Below, piece after piece: positions 8,878-18,798 of a stretch of 64,000 nt of DNA. The notes below the pieces were generated by a model, which was not told where the DNA came from, made no database searches, and saw only the letters and a program-made list of their open reading frames with translations. Source of the DNA: Klebsiella africana (lineage in GTDB: Bacteria > Pseudomonadota > Gammaproteobacteria > Enterobacterales > Enterobacteriaceae); NCBI RefSeq assembly GCF_020526085.1, contig NZ_CP084874.1:3596001-3660000 (forward strand), in the 5' to 3' direction. How positions within the stretch are numbered: the first letter of the stretch is position 1; each line of letters opens with the position of its first letter. Made by a program: the position numbers and the translations under genes.

Positions 8878-8944
8878 CCCCATTGACAATACGCGCCTGA
8901 AGACGTATCCCTGATGCACATCGCTGCAAAAAATGGGATACATC

Positions 8945-10417
8945 ATGTCATCATTGCAAATTTCGCAAGGCACGTTTCGCCTGAGCGATACAAAAACCTT
9001 AAAAATAGACCACCTGCACGTGACAACAGGTGAAAGCTGGGCGTTTGTCGGCAGCAATGGCAGCGGCAAATCTGCCCTCGCGCGGGCGCTTGCCGGCGAC
9101 CTGACCTTGCTCAGCGGACAATGCGAAAGTCAGTTCTCACGCGTGACCCGCCTCTCCTTCGAACAGTTGCAGAAGCTGGTCAGCGACGAGTGGCAACGCA
9201 ATAACACCGACCTGCTCAGCCCCGGTGAAGAAGATACCGGTCGCACCACGGCGGAGATTATCCAGGATGAGGTGAACGATCCAGCCCGCTGCGCGCAGCT
9301 TGCCGAACAGTTTGGCATCAGCGCCCTGCTGAACCGCCGGTTTAAGTATCTGTCGACCGGCGAAACGCGCAAGACTTTACTGTGCCAGGCGCTGATGAGC
9401 GACCCGGAACTGCTGATCCTCGACGAGCCTTTCGACGGCCTCGACGTCAACTCCCGCCAGCAGCTGGCTGCCCTGCTGGCCGACCTCCACAGCGCCGGCA
9501 TCACCCTGGTGTTGGTTCTCAACCGCTTCGATGAGATCCCGGCGTTTGTGCAATTCGCCGGCGTGCTGGCAGACTGCACTCTCATCGACACCGGCCAGAA
9601 GGCGTCCCTGCTGCAGCAGGCGCTGGTCGCTCAGCTGGCGCACAGTGAAAAACTGGACGGCATCACCCTGCCAGAGCCGGATGAATTGCCAGCCCACCAT
9701 GCGCTGGTAGACTCAGCGCCGCGTATCGTGCTCAATGACGGCGTGGTATCCTATAACGATCGACCGGTCATCAACCATCTCTCATGGACCGTGAACCCGG
9801 GGGAACACTGGCAGATCGTCGGCCCCAACGGCGCCGGTAAATCCACGCTGCTGAGCCTTATCACTGGCGATCATCCGCAGGGCTACAGCAACGATCTCAC
9901 GCTCTTTGGCCGCCGTCGCGGCAGCGGCGAGACCATCTGGGACATCAAAAAGCATATCGGCTACGTCAGCAGCAGCCTGCATCTGGACTACCGGGTCAGC
10001 ACCAACGTCCGCAACGTCATCCTGTCGGGCTACTTTGACTCTATTGGCATTTACCAGGCGGTTTCCGACAAGCAGCACAAGCTGGTGCAACAGTGGCTGG
10101 ATATCCTCGGCATTGATAAACGCACCGCCGACGCGCCGTTTCATAGCCTATCGTGGGGCCAGCAGCGGCTGGCGCTTATCGTCCGCGCGCTGGTGAAGCA
10201 TCCCACCCTGCTGATCCTCGATGAACCGCTGCAGGGGCTAGACCCCCTCAATCGTCAGCTGGTACGCCGCTTTGTCGACGTACTGATTGGCGAAGGCGCC
10301 ACGCAACTGTTGTTTGTTTCACACCATGCCGAAGATGCCCCGGACTGTATTACCCACCGTCTGGCGTTCATTCCCAGTGGAGACGGTTACACTTATCAGC
10401 TCGGCCCCGTGGCCTGA
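8945..10417 (+). CDS. modF: ModF, double ABC ATPase of the molybdate locus
   Basis: 490 residues from ATG 8945 (MSSLQISQGTFRLSD); an ATG four codons upstream is possible but does not align with E. coli. Two fused ABC domains are visible: Walker A GSNGSGKSAL (about 37-46) with LSTGETRK and LLILDEPFDGLD, then GPNGAGKSTL with SLSWGQQR and LLILDEPLQGLD. It has no membrane segment. Its role is unclear; it is co-located with modE and is not essential for molybdate import in E. coli. Confidence 0.93.
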   Translation: MSSLQISQGTFRLSDTKTLKIDHLHVTTGESWAFVGSNGSGKSALARALAGDLTLLSGQCESQFSRVTRLSFEQLQKLVSDEWQRNNTDLLSPGEEDTGRTTAEIIQDEVNDPARCAQLAEQFGISALLNRRFKYLSTGETRKTLLCQALMSDPELLILDEPFDGLDVNSRQQLAALLADLHSAGITLVLVLNRFDEIPAFVQFAGVLADCTLIDTGQKASLLQQALVAQLAHSEKLDGITLPEPDELPAHHALVDSAPRIVLNDGVVSYNDRPVINHLSWTVNPGEHWQIVGPNGAGKSTLLSLITGDHPQGYSNDLTLFGRRRGSGETIWDIKKHIGYVSSSLHLDYRVSTNVRNVILSGYFDSIGIYQAVSDKQHKLVQQWLDILGIDKRTADAPFHSLSWGQQRLALIVRALVKHPTLLILDEPLQGLDPLNRQLVRRFVDVLIGEGATQLLFVSHHAEDAPDCITHRLAFIPSGDGYTYQLGPVA

Positions 10418-10532
10418 CGCCCTCTGCCAGGGGTCGCAAGATCGCTGGCATTTTTCAGAAAAATAGCGCCAAACAAACATAATCTATTGAATTAAAATGA
10501 AAAATATAAAAATTACGCTATTTACACCTCAA

Positions 10533-10548
10533 GTGTAAACGATTCCAC
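10533..10548. promoter_or_regulatory. External gal operator (OE) for GalR/GalS
   Basis: The 16-bp dyad GTGTAAACGATTCCAC is, as I recall it, identical to the E. coli galE external operator. It lies just upstream of the CRP-like site and overlapping promoters. Together with the internal operator in galE it would allow GalR-mediated looping. Confidence 0.9.
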
Positions 10549-10551
10549 TAA

Positions 10552-10594
10552 CTTGCCCTATGTCACACTTTTCACTTCTTTGATATGCTATCTT
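10552..10594 (+). promoter_or_regulatory. gal promoter region: CRP half-site and overlapping P1/P2 -10 elements
   Basis: TCACA at 10563-10567 is the strong half of a CRP site, as in E. coli gal, with a weak second half. TATGCT (10584-10589) and TATCTT (10589-10594) are offset by 5 bp, the arrangement of the E. coli P2 and P1 -10 boxes. Cyclic-AMP control is inferred from this conserved layout. Confidence 0.7.
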
Positions 10595-10626
10595 CCTCAC
10601 AAACGATAAGCCGAATGGAGCGAATC

Positions 10627-11643
10627 ATGAAAGTTCTGGTTACAGGTGGTAGCGGTTACATTGGAAGTCATACCTGCGTTCAACTGCTGCAGCAGGGACA
10701 TGAGGTGGTGATCCTCGACAATCTCTGCAACAGCAAGCGCAGCGTACTGCCGGTGATTGAACGTCTCGGCGGCAAAGAAGCCACCTTTATTGAAGGCGAT
10801 ATTCGTAACGAAGCGCTGATGACGGAGATCCTCCACGATCACGCCATTGAGGCAGTGATCCACTTCGCCGGGCTGAAAGCCGTCGGGGAGTCCGTCGCCA
10901 AGCCGCTGGAATATTACGACAATAACGTCACCGGTACACTGAAATTAGTCTCTGCGATGCGCACCGCTGGCGTGAAGAACTTCATCTTTAGCTCCTCCGC
11001 TACCGTCTATGGCGATCAGCCCAAAATCCCGTACGTAGAAAGCTTCCCGACCGGTACCCCGCAAAGCCCCTACGGCAAAAGCAAACTGATGGTGGAACAG
11101 ATCCTGACAGACCTGCAGAAAGCCCATCCCGAGTGGAGCATTGCGCTGCTGCGCTACTTCAACCCGGTCGGCGCCCACCCGTCGGGCGACATGGGGGAAG
11201 ACCCGCAGGGGATCCCGAACAACCTGATGCCCTACATCGCCCAGGTCGCCGTTGGCCGTCGCGAATCGCTGGCCGTTTTTGGTAACGACTACCCGACCGA
11301 GGATGGCACTGGCGTGCGCGATTATATCCACGTGATGGACCTCGCCGATGGCCACGTCGCGGCGATGGAAAAACTGGCTGACAAAGCCGGAGTGCATATT
11401 TACAACCTTGGCGCCGGCGTCGGCAGCAGCGTGCTCGACGTGGTCAATGCTTTCAGCAAGGCCTGCGGCAAACCCATTAACTACCATTTCGCGCCGCGCC
11501 GCGATGGCGACCTCCCGGCCTACTGGGCGGACGCTGCCAAGGCCGACCGCGAGCTGAACTGGCGCGTGACGCGCAACCTGGACGAAATGGCGCAGGACAC
11601 CTGGCACTGGCAGTCCCGTCATCCGCAGGGTTATCCAGACTAA
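10627..11643 (+). CDS. galE: UDP-glucose 4-epimerase
   Basis: 338 residues from ATG 10627 (MKVLVTGGSGYIGSHTCVQL), the E. coli length; upstream in-frame Met codons lie in the promoter. The Rossmann GGSGYIG motif is at residues 7-13, and the short-chain dehydrogenase catalytic pair YGKSK is near Tyr149/Lys153, with SSSATVYG before it. It interconverts UDP-galactose and UDP-glucose for galactose catabolism and for envelope polysaccharide synthesis. First gene of galETKM. The internal operator OI lies in its first codons. Confidence 0.97.
   Translation: MKVLVTGGSGYIGSHTCVQLLQQGHEVVILDNLCNSKRSVLPVIERLGGKEATFIEGDIRNEALMTEILHDHAIEAVIHFAGLKAVGESVAKPLEYYDNNVTGTLKLVSAMRTAGVKNFIFSSSATVYGDQPKIPYVESFPTGTPQSPYGKSKLMVEQILTDLQKAHPEWSIALLRYFNPVGAHPSGDMGEDPQGIPNNLMPYIAQVAVGRRESLAVFGNDYPTEDGTGVRDYIHVMDLADGHVAAMEKLADKAGVHIYNLGAGVGSSVLDVVNAFSKACGKPINYHFAPRRDGDLPAYWADAAKADRELNWRVTRNLDEMAQDTWHWQSRHPQGYPD
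10646..10661. promoter_or_regulatory. Internal gal operator (OI) within galE
   Basis: GTGGTAGCGGTTACAT at codons 7-12 of galE corresponds to the E. coli internal operator. The OE-to-OI distance is 113 bp, also as in E. coli, so the repression loop should be preserved. Confidence 0.88.
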
Positions 11644-11652
11644 GGAACCTTC

Positions 11653-12699
11653 ATGAGCGTATTTAACCCCGTTGACCATCCACATCGTCGTTATAACCCG
11701 TTAACCGGGCAGTGGATTCTGGTTTCTCCGCATCGCGCCAAGCGCCCCTGGCAGGGGGCGCAGGAAACGCCGGCAAAACAGACCTTGCCGGCCCACGATC
11801 CGGACTGCTTCCTGTGCCCGGGCAACACCCGGGTAACCGGCGACACCAACCCGAATTACACCGGTACCTACGTATTTACCAACGACTTTGCGGCCCTGAT
11901 GACCGACACCCCGGACGCACCGGAGAGTGACGATCCGCTGATGCGCTGCCAGAGCGCCCGCGGCACCAGTCGGGTGATCTGCTTCTCGCCAGACCACAGC
12001 AAAACGCTGCCGGAACTGAGCCTTGAAGCGCTGGAAGGCGTGGTTAAAACGTGGCAGGAACAGACCGCGGACCTCGGGAAAAGCTACCCGTGGGTGCAGG
12101 TCTTTGAAAACAAAGGGGCAGCGATGGGCTGCTCCAACCCTCACCCGCATGGTCAGGTGTGGGCCAATAGCTTCCTGCCCAATGAAGCGGAACGAGAAGA
12201 CCGTCTGCAGAAAGACTATTACGCCGCACAGGGCCAGCCGATGCTGCTGGACTATGTGCAGCGCGAACTGGCCGACGGCAGCCGCACGGTGGTCGACACC
12301 GAGCACTGGCTGGCGGTGGTGCCCTACTGGGCCGCCTGGCCGTTCGAAACCCTGCTGTTGCCGAAAGCGCACGTGCAGCGTATTACCGATCTCACCGACG
12401 CCCAGCGCAGCGATCTGGCGCTGGCGTTGAAAAAGCTGACCAGCCGTTACGACAACCTGTTCCAGTGCTCATTCCCCTACTCCATGGGCTGGCACGGCGC
12501 GCCGTTTAACGACGAAGACCATAACCACTGGCAGCTTCATGCCCACTTTTATCCGCCGCTGCTGCGCTCCGCGACGGTCCGCAAGTTTATGGTTGGCTAC
12601 GAAATGCTGGCCGAAACCCAGCGCGATCTGACCGCCGAGCAAGCTGCCGAACGACTGCGCGCCGTCAGCGACGTCCATTTTCGTGAATCCGGAGTGTAA
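11653..12699 (+). CDS. galT: Galactose-1-phosphate uridylyltransferase
   Basis: 348 residues starting [21 protein letters not shown]. The catalytic HPHGQVW motif (nucleotide-accepting His near residue 166) and the zinc-site region [10 protein letters not shown] are present; this is the HIT-superfamily GalT. It transfers UMP from UDP-glucose to galactose-1-phosphate. It begins 9 bp after galE, and its TAA overlaps an ATG at the start of galK. Confidence 0.97.
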   Translation: MSVFNPVDHPHRRYNPLTGQWILVSPHRAKRPWQGAQETPAKQTLPAHDPDCFLCPGNTRVTGDTNPNYTGTYVFTNDFAALMTDTPDAPESDDPLMRCQSARGTSRVICFSPDHSKTLPELSLEALEGVVKTWQEQTADLGKSYPWVQVFENKGAAMGCSNPHPHGQVWANSFLPNEAEREDRLQKDYYAAQGQPMLLDYVQRELADGSRTVVDTEHWLAVVPYWAAWPFETLLLPKAHVQRITDLTDAQRSDLALALKKLTSRYDNLFQCSFPYSMGWHGAPFNDEDHNHWQLHAHFYPPLLRSATVRKFMVGYEMLAETQRDLTAEQAAERLRAVSDVHFRESGV

Positions 12700-12701
12700 T
12701 G

Positions 12702-13850
12702 ATGAGTCTGAAAGAGAAAACCCAAACCCTGTTTACTGACGCCTTCGGCTACCCGGCCAGCCATGTCATTCAGGCGCCAGGCCGCGTCAACCTGATCGGC
12801 GAGCATACCGATTATAACGACGGTTTTGTGCTGCCCTGCGCCATCGACTACCAGACGGTGATCAGCTGTGCGCCGCGCGACGATCGTACGGTGCGGGTGA
12901 TTGCCGCCGATTACGACAATCAGACCGATGAGTTCTCTCTCGACGCGCCGATTATCAGCCACGACACCCAGCAGTGGTCGAACTATGTCCGCGGCGTGGT
13001 AAAGCATCTGCAGCAGCGGAATAGTCATTTTGGCGGCGCGGATCTGGTGATCAGCGGCAATGTGCCGCAGGGTGCGGGATTAAGCTCCTCAGCCTCGCTG
13101 GAAGTCGCCGTCGGCACCGTGTTCCAGCATCTCTATCATCTGCCGCTGGACGGCGCACAAATCGCCCTGAACGGCCAGGAGGCGGAAAACCAGTTCGTCG
13201 GCTGCAACTGCGGCATCATGGATCAGCTGATTTCGGCGCTGGGTAAAAAAGACCACGCGCTGCTGATCGACTGCCGTTCGCTGGGTACCAAAGCTGTCTC
13301 AATGCCGAAAGGCGTGGCAGTAGTGATCATCAACAGCAACTTTAAGCGTACCCTCGTCGGCAGCGAGTACAACACCCGTCGTGAACAGTGCGAAACCGGC
13401 GCGCGCTTCTTCCAGCAGCCCGCTCTGCGCGATGTCACCCTTGAACAATTTAACGCTGTGGCCCATGAGCTGGATCCGATCGTCGCGAAGCGCGTACGCC
13501 ATGTGCTGACGGAGAATGCCCGCACCGTGGAAGCCGCCAGCGCTCTCGAAAAAGGCGACCTGAAGCGCATGGGTGAGCTGATGGCCGAATCCCATGCCTC
13601 GATGCGCGATGATTTCGAGATCACCGTCCCGCAGATCGACACCCTGGTGGAGATCGTTAAGGCCGCGATCGGCGATAAAGGCGGCGTGCGCATGACCGGC
13701 GGCGGCTTTGGCGGCTGCGTGGTAGCGTTGGTCCCGGAAGATCTGGTCGATACCGTTCAGCTGGCCGTTGCCAATGAGTATGAAGCGAAAACCGGAATTA
13801 AAGAGACGTTCTATGTCTGCAAACCGTCACAAGGGGCTGGCCAATGCTAA
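12702..13850 (+). CDS. galK: Galactokinase
   Basis: 382 residues from ATG 12702 ([11 protein letters not shown]); the ATG one codon before, overlapping the galT stop, is equally possible. GHMP-kinase motifs are present: the galactokinase signature [20 protein letters not shown] (residues about 27-46), [18 protein letters not shown] (motif 2) and [13 protein letters not shown] (motif 3). It phosphorylates galactose at C1 with ATP. Translationally coupled to galT and overlapping galM by 7 bp. Confidence 0.97.
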   Translation: MSLKEKTQTLFTDAFGYPASHVIQAPGRVNLIGEHTDYNDGFVLPCAIDYQTVISCAPRDDRTVRVIAADYDNQTDEFSLDAPIISHDTQQWSNYVRGVVKHLQQRNSHFGGADLVISGNVPQGAGLSSSASLEVAVGTVFQHLYHLPLDGAQIALNGQEAENQFVGCNCGIMDQLISALGKKDHALLIDCRSLGTKAVSMPKGVAVVIINSNFKRTLVGSEYNTRREQCETGARFFQQPALRDVTLEQFNAVAHELDPIVAKRVRHVLTENARTVEAASALEKGDLKRMGELMAESHASMRDDFEITVPQIDTLVEIVKAAIGDKGGVRMTGGGFGGCVVALVPEDLVDTVQLAVANEYEAKTGIKETFYVCKPSQGAGQC

Positions 13851-14887
13851 CGCAAACCACCGCGCTGGCGCCGGACGGCCAACCATGGCAGCAGGTGACC
13901 CTGCGTAATAAGGCGGGGATGACCGTCACCGTGGCGGACTGGGGCGCGACGCTGCTCAGCGCCGAGGTGCCGCTGGCCGATGGCAGCCTGCGCCGACCGC
14001 TGCTGGGCTGCGCAAAGCTGGAAGACTATGCTCGGCAGGCCGCATTTCTTGGCGCCTCGGTAGGCCGCTACGCCAACCGTATCGGCCACAGCCGCTTCCC
14101 GCTTGACGGCCAGGTCGTCAACGTCACGCCGTCAAACGACGCGGGCCATCAGCTTCACGGCGGCCCGGAAGGGTTTGATAAACGCCGCTGGCGCATTGTC
14201 CGCGCCGACGAGCAGGAAGTGCTGTTCGCCCTGACTTCGCCCGATGGCGATCAAGGCTTTCCGGGCACCCTGCAGGCCACCGCGCACTATCGTCTGACCG
14301 ACGATAACCGCATCGCGATTACCTATCGCGCCACCGTGGACCAACCCTGCCCGGTGAACATGACCAATCACGTCTATTTCAACCTCGACGGTGAGCAGAG
14401 CGATGTGCGCCAGCATCAGCTACAGATCTTCGCCCAGAGGTATCTGCCGGTGGAAAGCGACGGTATCCCGGGTGGCGAACTGAAAGATGTTGCTAACACC
14501 AGCTTTGATTTCCGCCAGCCGAAAACCATCGCCGCCGACTTCCTCGCGGATGCCGATCAGCAAAAGGTGAAGGGATACGATCATGCCTTCCTGCTGGATG
14601 CCAAAGGCGACGCCAGCCAGCCTGCGGCACAGGTCTGGTCACAGGATGGCAAGCTGCAGATGACGGTTTATACCTCCGCCCCGGCGCTGCAGTTTTACTC
14701 CGGCAACTACCTCGGCGGCACCCCGTCGCAGACGACGGAGCCCTACGCCGACTGGCAGGGGCTGGCGCTGGAGAGCGAATTCCTGCCGGATTCGCCGAAC
14801 CATCCGCAATGGCCGCAGCCGGACTGTGTATTACGTCCAGGCCAGGAGTACGTCAGCCTGACGGAATATCAGTTTATCGCCCGATAA
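13844..14887 (+). CDS. galM: Galactose mutarotase (aldose 1-epimerase)
   Basis: 347 residues, about the E. coli length. Expected features are [14 protein letters not shown] with the catalytic His region, then [13 protein letters not shown] and a C-terminal [16 protein letters not shown] that carries the catalytic Glu. It interconverts beta- and alpha-D-galactose so that GalK receives its substrate. Last gene of galETKM, starting inside galK and followed within 5 bp by a terminator. Confidence 0.96.
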   Translation: MLTQTTALAPDGQPWQQVTLRNKAGMTVTVADWGATLLSAEVPLADGSLRRPLLGCAKLEDYARQAAFLGASVGRYANRIGHSRFPLDGQVVNVTPSNDAGHQLHGGPEGFDKRRWRIVRADEQEVLFALTSPDGDQGFPGTLQATAHYRLTDDNRIAITYRATVDQPCPVNMTNHVYFNLDGEQSDVRQHQLQIFAQRYLPVESDGIPGGELKDVANTSFDFRQPKTIAADFLADADQQKVKGYDHAFLLDAKGDASQPAAQVWSQDGKLQMTVYTSAPALQFYSGNYLGGTPSQTTEPYADWQGLALESEFLPDSPNHPQWPQPDCVLRPGQEYVSLTEYQFIAR

Positions 14888-14891
14888 CCGC

Positions 14892-14920
14892 CAGCGCCTC
14901 CATCGGGGGGCGCTGTTTTT
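14892..14920 (+). terminator. Terminator of galETKM
   Basis: CAGCGCC (14892-14898) pairs with GGCGCTG (14909-14915), followed by T5. Confidence 0.85.
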
Positions 14921-15080
14921 CGTCGCCCCCGCCACCCTTCCGCCTCTTTTTTCAGCAATCCGCTCTATTTTCCGTCACTAGAGGACAAAAAAATAACCTG
15001 TGTTTTACAAGCACCTTACACTGAGCCACTATTTTCGCTATGGTTAGGGATAAGCATTGCCGTGAGCCAAATCACGGCAA

Positions 15081-15099
15081 TATAATGAGAATAGTTATC
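15081..15099. promoter_or_regulatory. Fur box upstream of gpmA
   Basis: TATAATGAGAATAGTTATC agrees at 15 of 19 positions with the Fur consensus GATAATGATAATCATTATC, by manual count. gpmA is a reported Fur target in E. coli. The site is about 80 bp before the gpmA start, so iron-dependent repression is likely. Confidence 0.65.
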
Positions 15100-15176
15100 A
15101 ATCAATAACACATACACCATCACATTCAGCGCGTCGCTCGCGGCGCGAGGGATGGCGTGTAGAGAGGAGTGAGAGA

Positions 15177-15929
15177 ATGGCTGTAACTAAGCTGGTACTG
15201 GTTCGTCATGGCGAAAGCCAGTGGAACAACGAAAACCGCTTCACCGGTTGGTACGACGTTGATCTGTCCGAGAAAGGCGTTAGCGAAGCGAAAGCAGCGG
15301 GTAAACTGCTGAAGGCTGAAGGCTTCAGCTTTGATTTTGCTTATACCTCCGTGCTGAAACGTGCCATCCACACCCTGTGGAATGTGCTGGACGAACTGGA
15401 TCAGGCCTGGCTGCCGGTTGAGAAGTCCTGGAAGCTGAACGAGCGTCATTACGGCGCGCTGCAGGGCCTGAACAAAGCGGAAACCGCTGAGAAATACGGT
15501 GACGAGCAGGTCAAACAGTGGCGTCGCGGCTTCGCCGTCACTCCGCCGGAGCTGACCAAAGACGACGAACGCTACCCGGGCCACGATCCGCGCTATGCAA
15601 AACTGACCGACGCGGAACTGCCGACCACTGAAAGCCTGGCGCTGACCATCGACCGCGTCGTGCCTTACTGGAACGAAACCATTCTGCCGCGCCTGAAAAG
15701 CGGTGAGCGCGTGATCATCGCCGCTCACGGTAACTCCCTGCGCGCGCTGGTTAAATACCTCGACAACATGGGCGAAGACGAGATCCTCGAACTGAACATC
15801 CCGACCGGCGTACCGCTGGTGTATGAGTTCGATGAAAACTTCAAGCCGATCAAACATTACTATCTGGGCAACGCGGAAGAGATCGCGGCGAAAGCTGCTG
15901 CCGTCGCCAACCAGGGTAAAGCGAAGTAA
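15177..15929 (+). CDS. gpmA: 2,3-bisphosphoglycerate-dependent phosphoglycerate mutase
   Basis: 250 residues, the E. coli length. The phosphohistidine motif [10 protein letters not shown] has His11, and the second catalytic His is in [10 protein letters not shown]. It converts 3- to 2-phosphoglycerate in glycolysis and gluconeogenesis. Monocistronic: a promoter region with a Fur box lies upstream and a strong terminator downstream shared with convergent aroG. Codon use is that of a highly expressed gene. Confidence 0.97.
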
Positions 15930-15951
15930 TTTCTCCTGGTGAGAACACAAA

Positions 15952-15978
15952 AGCGTGGAAATCTCCACGCTTTTTTTA
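15952..15978. terminator. Terminator between gpmA and aroG
   Basis: AGCGTGGA (15952-15959) pairs with TCCACGCT (15964-15971), followed by T7 on the plus strand. It stops gpmA; the run on the aroG side is weaker. Confidence 0.88.
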
Positions 15979-16002
15979 TGACCTGCGCTAGCGCGGAGTA
16001 GC

Positions 16003-17055
16003 TTAGCCGCGGCGGGTTTTCACCGCTTCCGCCAGCTGACGCAGGATCGTTTCGGTATCCTCCCAGCCGATGCAGGCGTCGGTGACGCTCTTGCCGTAGG
16101 TCAGCGGTTCACCGCTCTCAAGGCTCTGGTTGCCTTCCACCAGATGGCTTTCAATCATCACGCCCATAATGGCGCGCTCGCCGCCGGCGATTTGCTGGCA
16201 TACGTCGGCACCCACTTCCATCTGCTTCTTGAACTGCTTGCTGGAGTTGGCATGGCTGAAATCAATCATTACCTGGGCCGGAAGACCCGCTTTCGCCAGA
16301 CCGATTTTTACTTCCGCCACGTGCTTCGCGCTGTAGTTCGGCTCTTTGCCGCCGCGCAGAATAATATGGCAGTCGCCGTTACCACTGGTATTCACGATGG
16401 CGGAGTGGCCCCACTTGGTGACCGACAGGAAACAGTGCGGCGCGCCAGCGGCGTTGATCGCATCGATAGCCACCTTGATGGTGCCATCGGTACCGTTTTT
16501 AAAACCCACCGGGCAGGAGAGTCCGGAGGCGAGCTCACGGTGCACCTGGGATTCGGTGGTACGCGCGCCAATGGCGCCCCAGCTCATCAGATCGGCGACA
16601 TACTGTGGGGTGATCATATCGAGGAACTCCCCCGCCGCTGGCAGGCCGCTGTCGTTAATGTCCAGCAGCAGTTTGCGCGCGATACGCAACCCGTCGTTGA
16701 TGCGGAAGCTGTTATCCATATGGGGATCGTTGATAAGCCCTTTCCAGCCGACGGTGGTGCGCGGTTTTTCAAAATAGACCCGCATGACGATCTCGAGCTC
16801 GCCCTTCAGCACCTCGCGCAGGGGCAACAGGCGGGAAGCGTACTCTTTCGCCGCCGCCGGGTCGTGAATAGAACAAGGCCCAATCACCACCAGCAGACGG
16901 TCATCGTCGCCTTTGAGGATCTGATGGATCGCTTTGCGAGCATGTGCAACGGTGTTTGCAGCATTTTCGGTAGCAGGGAATTTTTCCAGGAGCGCAACGG
17001 GAGGTAATAATTCGTTGATCTCTTTAATGCGTAAATCGTCGTTCTGATAATTCAT
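16003..17055 (-). CDS. aroG: Phe-sensitive 3-deoxy-7-phosphoheptulonate synthase (DAHP synthase)
   Basis: 350 residues from ATG 17055 (MNYQNDDLRIKEINELLPP), which identifies the AroG isozyme rather than AroF or AroH; the 10-residue upstream extension is discarded. Conserved class I DAHP synthase segments are VIGPCSIHD, YFEKPRTTVGWKG, GARTTESQVHRELASG and VMIDFSHANSSK. It condenses phosphoenolpyruvate and erythrose-4-phosphate, the first step of aromatic amino-acid synthesis. A perfect TyrR box lies 71 bp upstream of the start. Confidence 0.96.
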   Translation of the reverse strand: MNYQNDDLRIKEINELLPPVALLEKFPATENAANTVAHARKAIHQILKGDDDRLLVVIGPCSIHDPAAAKEYASRLLPLREVLKGELEIVMRVYFEKPRTTVGWKGLINDPHMDNSFRINDGLRIARKLLLDINDSGLPAAGEFLDMITPQYVADLMSWGAIGARTTESQVHRELASGLSCPVGFKNGTDGTIKVAIDAINAAGAPHCFLSVTKWGHSAIVNTSGNGDCHIILRGGKEPNYSAKHVAEVKIGLAKAGLPAQVMIDFSHANSSKQFKKQMEVGADVCQQIAGGERAIMGVMIESHLVEGNQSLESGEPLTYGKSVTDACIGWEDTETILRQLAEAVKTRRG

Positions 17056-17125
17056 CTTCTTTCCAGCGTTGCCATACTTATTCAATGAAATGCAATCCCT
17101 CCAATCTATCTCTTCGCTGAAATAG

Positions 17126-17143
17126 TGTAAACGTGATTTTACA
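17126..17143. promoter_or_regulatory. TyrR box upstream of aroG
   Basis: TGTAAA-N6-TTTACA is a perfect match to the TyrR dyad. aroG is repressed by TyrR with phenylalanine or tryptophan in E. coli. The remainder of the 315-bp aroG-ybgS gap shows no other site I can name. Confidence 0.85.
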
Positions 17144-17370
17144 GTAGTGATGGAATAATCCTGGAAATAGGCAAAAATACGCCATAAAGTAGCGAAACCA
17201 GGCTCATGAACTACAATATTTAACTGTTAAAGCTAATTAAGCCTTACGTTTCAGGATTATATAGTGACACTGCGATCGTCTGCGGAGTCTTAAACCATAG
17301 CGAGTCAGATCCCTGGCACACTCACCGCTGGAGGCGTATTTGCCGCTTCCCGACCCAACAGGAGTATCCG

Positions 17371-17736
17371 ATGAACATGAAAAAACTGACGACCCTTTTG
17401 CTCACCGCCACTTTAGGTCTTGCCAGCGGCGCTGCCCTGGCGGCAGATACCGGCGCCCAGTCCAATAATGGTCAGGCCAACTCTTCCGCCGATGCCGGCC
17501 AGGTGGCGCCCGATGCCCGTGAAAACGTGGCGCCAAATAACGTGGATAATAGCCAAATCAACTCTGGATCTGGGGGCACCACGGGCTCGTCGATGAGCCA
17601 GGACAATATGTCGAGCGATGAAGTACATAAAAATTCGATGTGTAAAGACGGTCGCTGTCCGGATACTGGTAAAAAACTGGACAACGGCGGCAACATGAAC
17701 CAAGACAACAGCAAAACCGACGGCACCACCCAGTAA
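17371..17736 (+). CDS. ybgS: YbgS, small secreted homeobox-named protein of unknown function
   Basis: 121 residues. A signal peptide [20 protein letters not shown] ends at ALAA near residue 24. The mature part is hydrophilic, rich in Asn, Gly, Asp and Ser, with a conserved MCKDGRCPD segment holding its only two cysteines, four residues apart. It aligns with E. coli YbgS, a periplasmic protein with no defined role. Monocistronic with its own strong terminator; divergent from aroG. Confidence 0.88.
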   Translation: MNMKKLTTLLLTATLGLASGAALAADTGAQSNNGQANSSADAGQVAPDARENVAPNNVDNSQINSGSGGTTGSSMSQDNMSSDEVHKNSMCKDGRCPDTGKKLDNGGNMNQDNSKTDGTTQ

Positions 17737-17755
17737 CACATGAGGTGGGCAGATC

Positions 17756-17793
17756 GAAGAAAAGGCGAGCTGGTCTCGCCTTTTCTTCGTTTT
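17756..17793 (+). terminator. Terminator of ybgS
   Basis: GAAGAAAAGGCGAG (17756-17769) pairs with CTCGCCTTTTCTTC (17775-17788), a 14-bp stem followed by T-rich sequence. Confidence 0.88.
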
Positions 17794-17853
17794 TTATCGC
17801 TCTCTGTTTATGATGTCATAGCGTAATAATGATAACTATTAAGGGACGACACT

Positions 17854-18798
17854 ATGGCGCACTCGCATTCGCACTCCTCTATCCAGGCTCCGGATAACAG
17901 CAACGCCCGCCGGCTGCTATGGGCGTTTATTGTCACCGCCGGCTTTATGCTGATTGAAGCCGTCGGCGGCGCGATCTCCGGCTCGCTGGCCCTGCTGGCG
18001 GATGCCGGCCATATGCTCACCGACTCCGCCGCTCTGCTGTTTGCGCTGCTGGCGGTTCGCTTCGCCAACCGTCCCCCGAATGCCCGCCATACCTTTGGCT
18101 GGCTGCGTTTAACCACCCTGGCGGCGTTTCTCAATGCGATTGCTCTGGTGGTGATCACCCTGCTGATTGTCTGGGAGGCGATTCAGCGCTTCCAGCATCC
18201 GCAGCCGGTAGCCGGCGTGACGATGATGGTCATTGCAGTCGCTGGTCTGCTCGCCAACGTGCTGGCGTTTTGGATCCTGCATCGGGGTAGCGAAGAGCGG
18301 AATCTTAACGTACGCGCCGCAGCGCTACACGTGCTTGGCGACCTGCTGGGCTCGGTCGGCGCGATCGTGGCGGCCGTGGTGATCCTCACCACCGGCTGGA
18401 CGCCTGTCGACCCGATCCTTTCCGTGCTGGTTTCCTGCCTGGTATTACGTAGCGCCTGGCGATTGCTGAAAGAGAGTCTGAATGAATTGCTGGAAGGCGC
18501 GCCGCGCTCGCTGGACGTCGCGGCCCTGCAACGGGATATCCGCCGCTCTATCCCGGAGGTGCGCGATGTTCACCACGTCCACGTCTGGCTGGTGGGGGAA
18601 AAACCGGTGATGACGCTCCATGTTCAGGTGGTCCCGCCGCACGATCATGATGCGTTACTCAACCGTATCCTGCATTTTCTCGAACATAAATATGAAATTG
18701 AGCATGCCACGGTGCAGATGGAGTACCAGCCCTGCAGCGGCCCGGAGTGCCATCTCAACACGATGCACGCCGGGCACGAACATCACCACCACCATTAG
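17854..18798 (+). CDS. zitB: ZitB, zinc exporter of the cation diffusion facilitator family
   Basis: 314 residues with six hydrophobic segments. Metal-site motifs in TM2 and TM5 are seen in [16 protein letters not shown] and in [12 protein letters not shown]. The protein has a His-rich N-terminus (HSHSHSS) and a His-rich C-terminal tail ending [10 protein letters not shown], plus a cytosolic domain with HHVHVWL. It exports Zn2+ by proton antiport. It overlaps the convergent pnuC stop by 4 bp. Confidence 0.94.
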   Translation: MAHSHSHSSIQAPDNSNARRLLWAFIVTAGFMLIEAVGGAISGSLALLADAGHMLTDSAALLFALLAVRFANRPPNARHTFGWLRLTTLAAFLNAIALVVITLLIVWEAIQRFQHPQPVAGVTMMVIAVAGLLANVLAFWILHRGSEERNLNVRAAALHVLGDLLGSVGAIVAAVVILTTGWTPVDPILSVLVSCLVLRSAWRLLKESLNELLEGAPRSLDVAALQRDIRRSIPEVRDVHHVHVWLVGEKPVMTLHVQVVPPHDHDALLNRILHFLEHKYEIEHATVQMEYQPCSGPECHLNTMHAGHEHHHHH

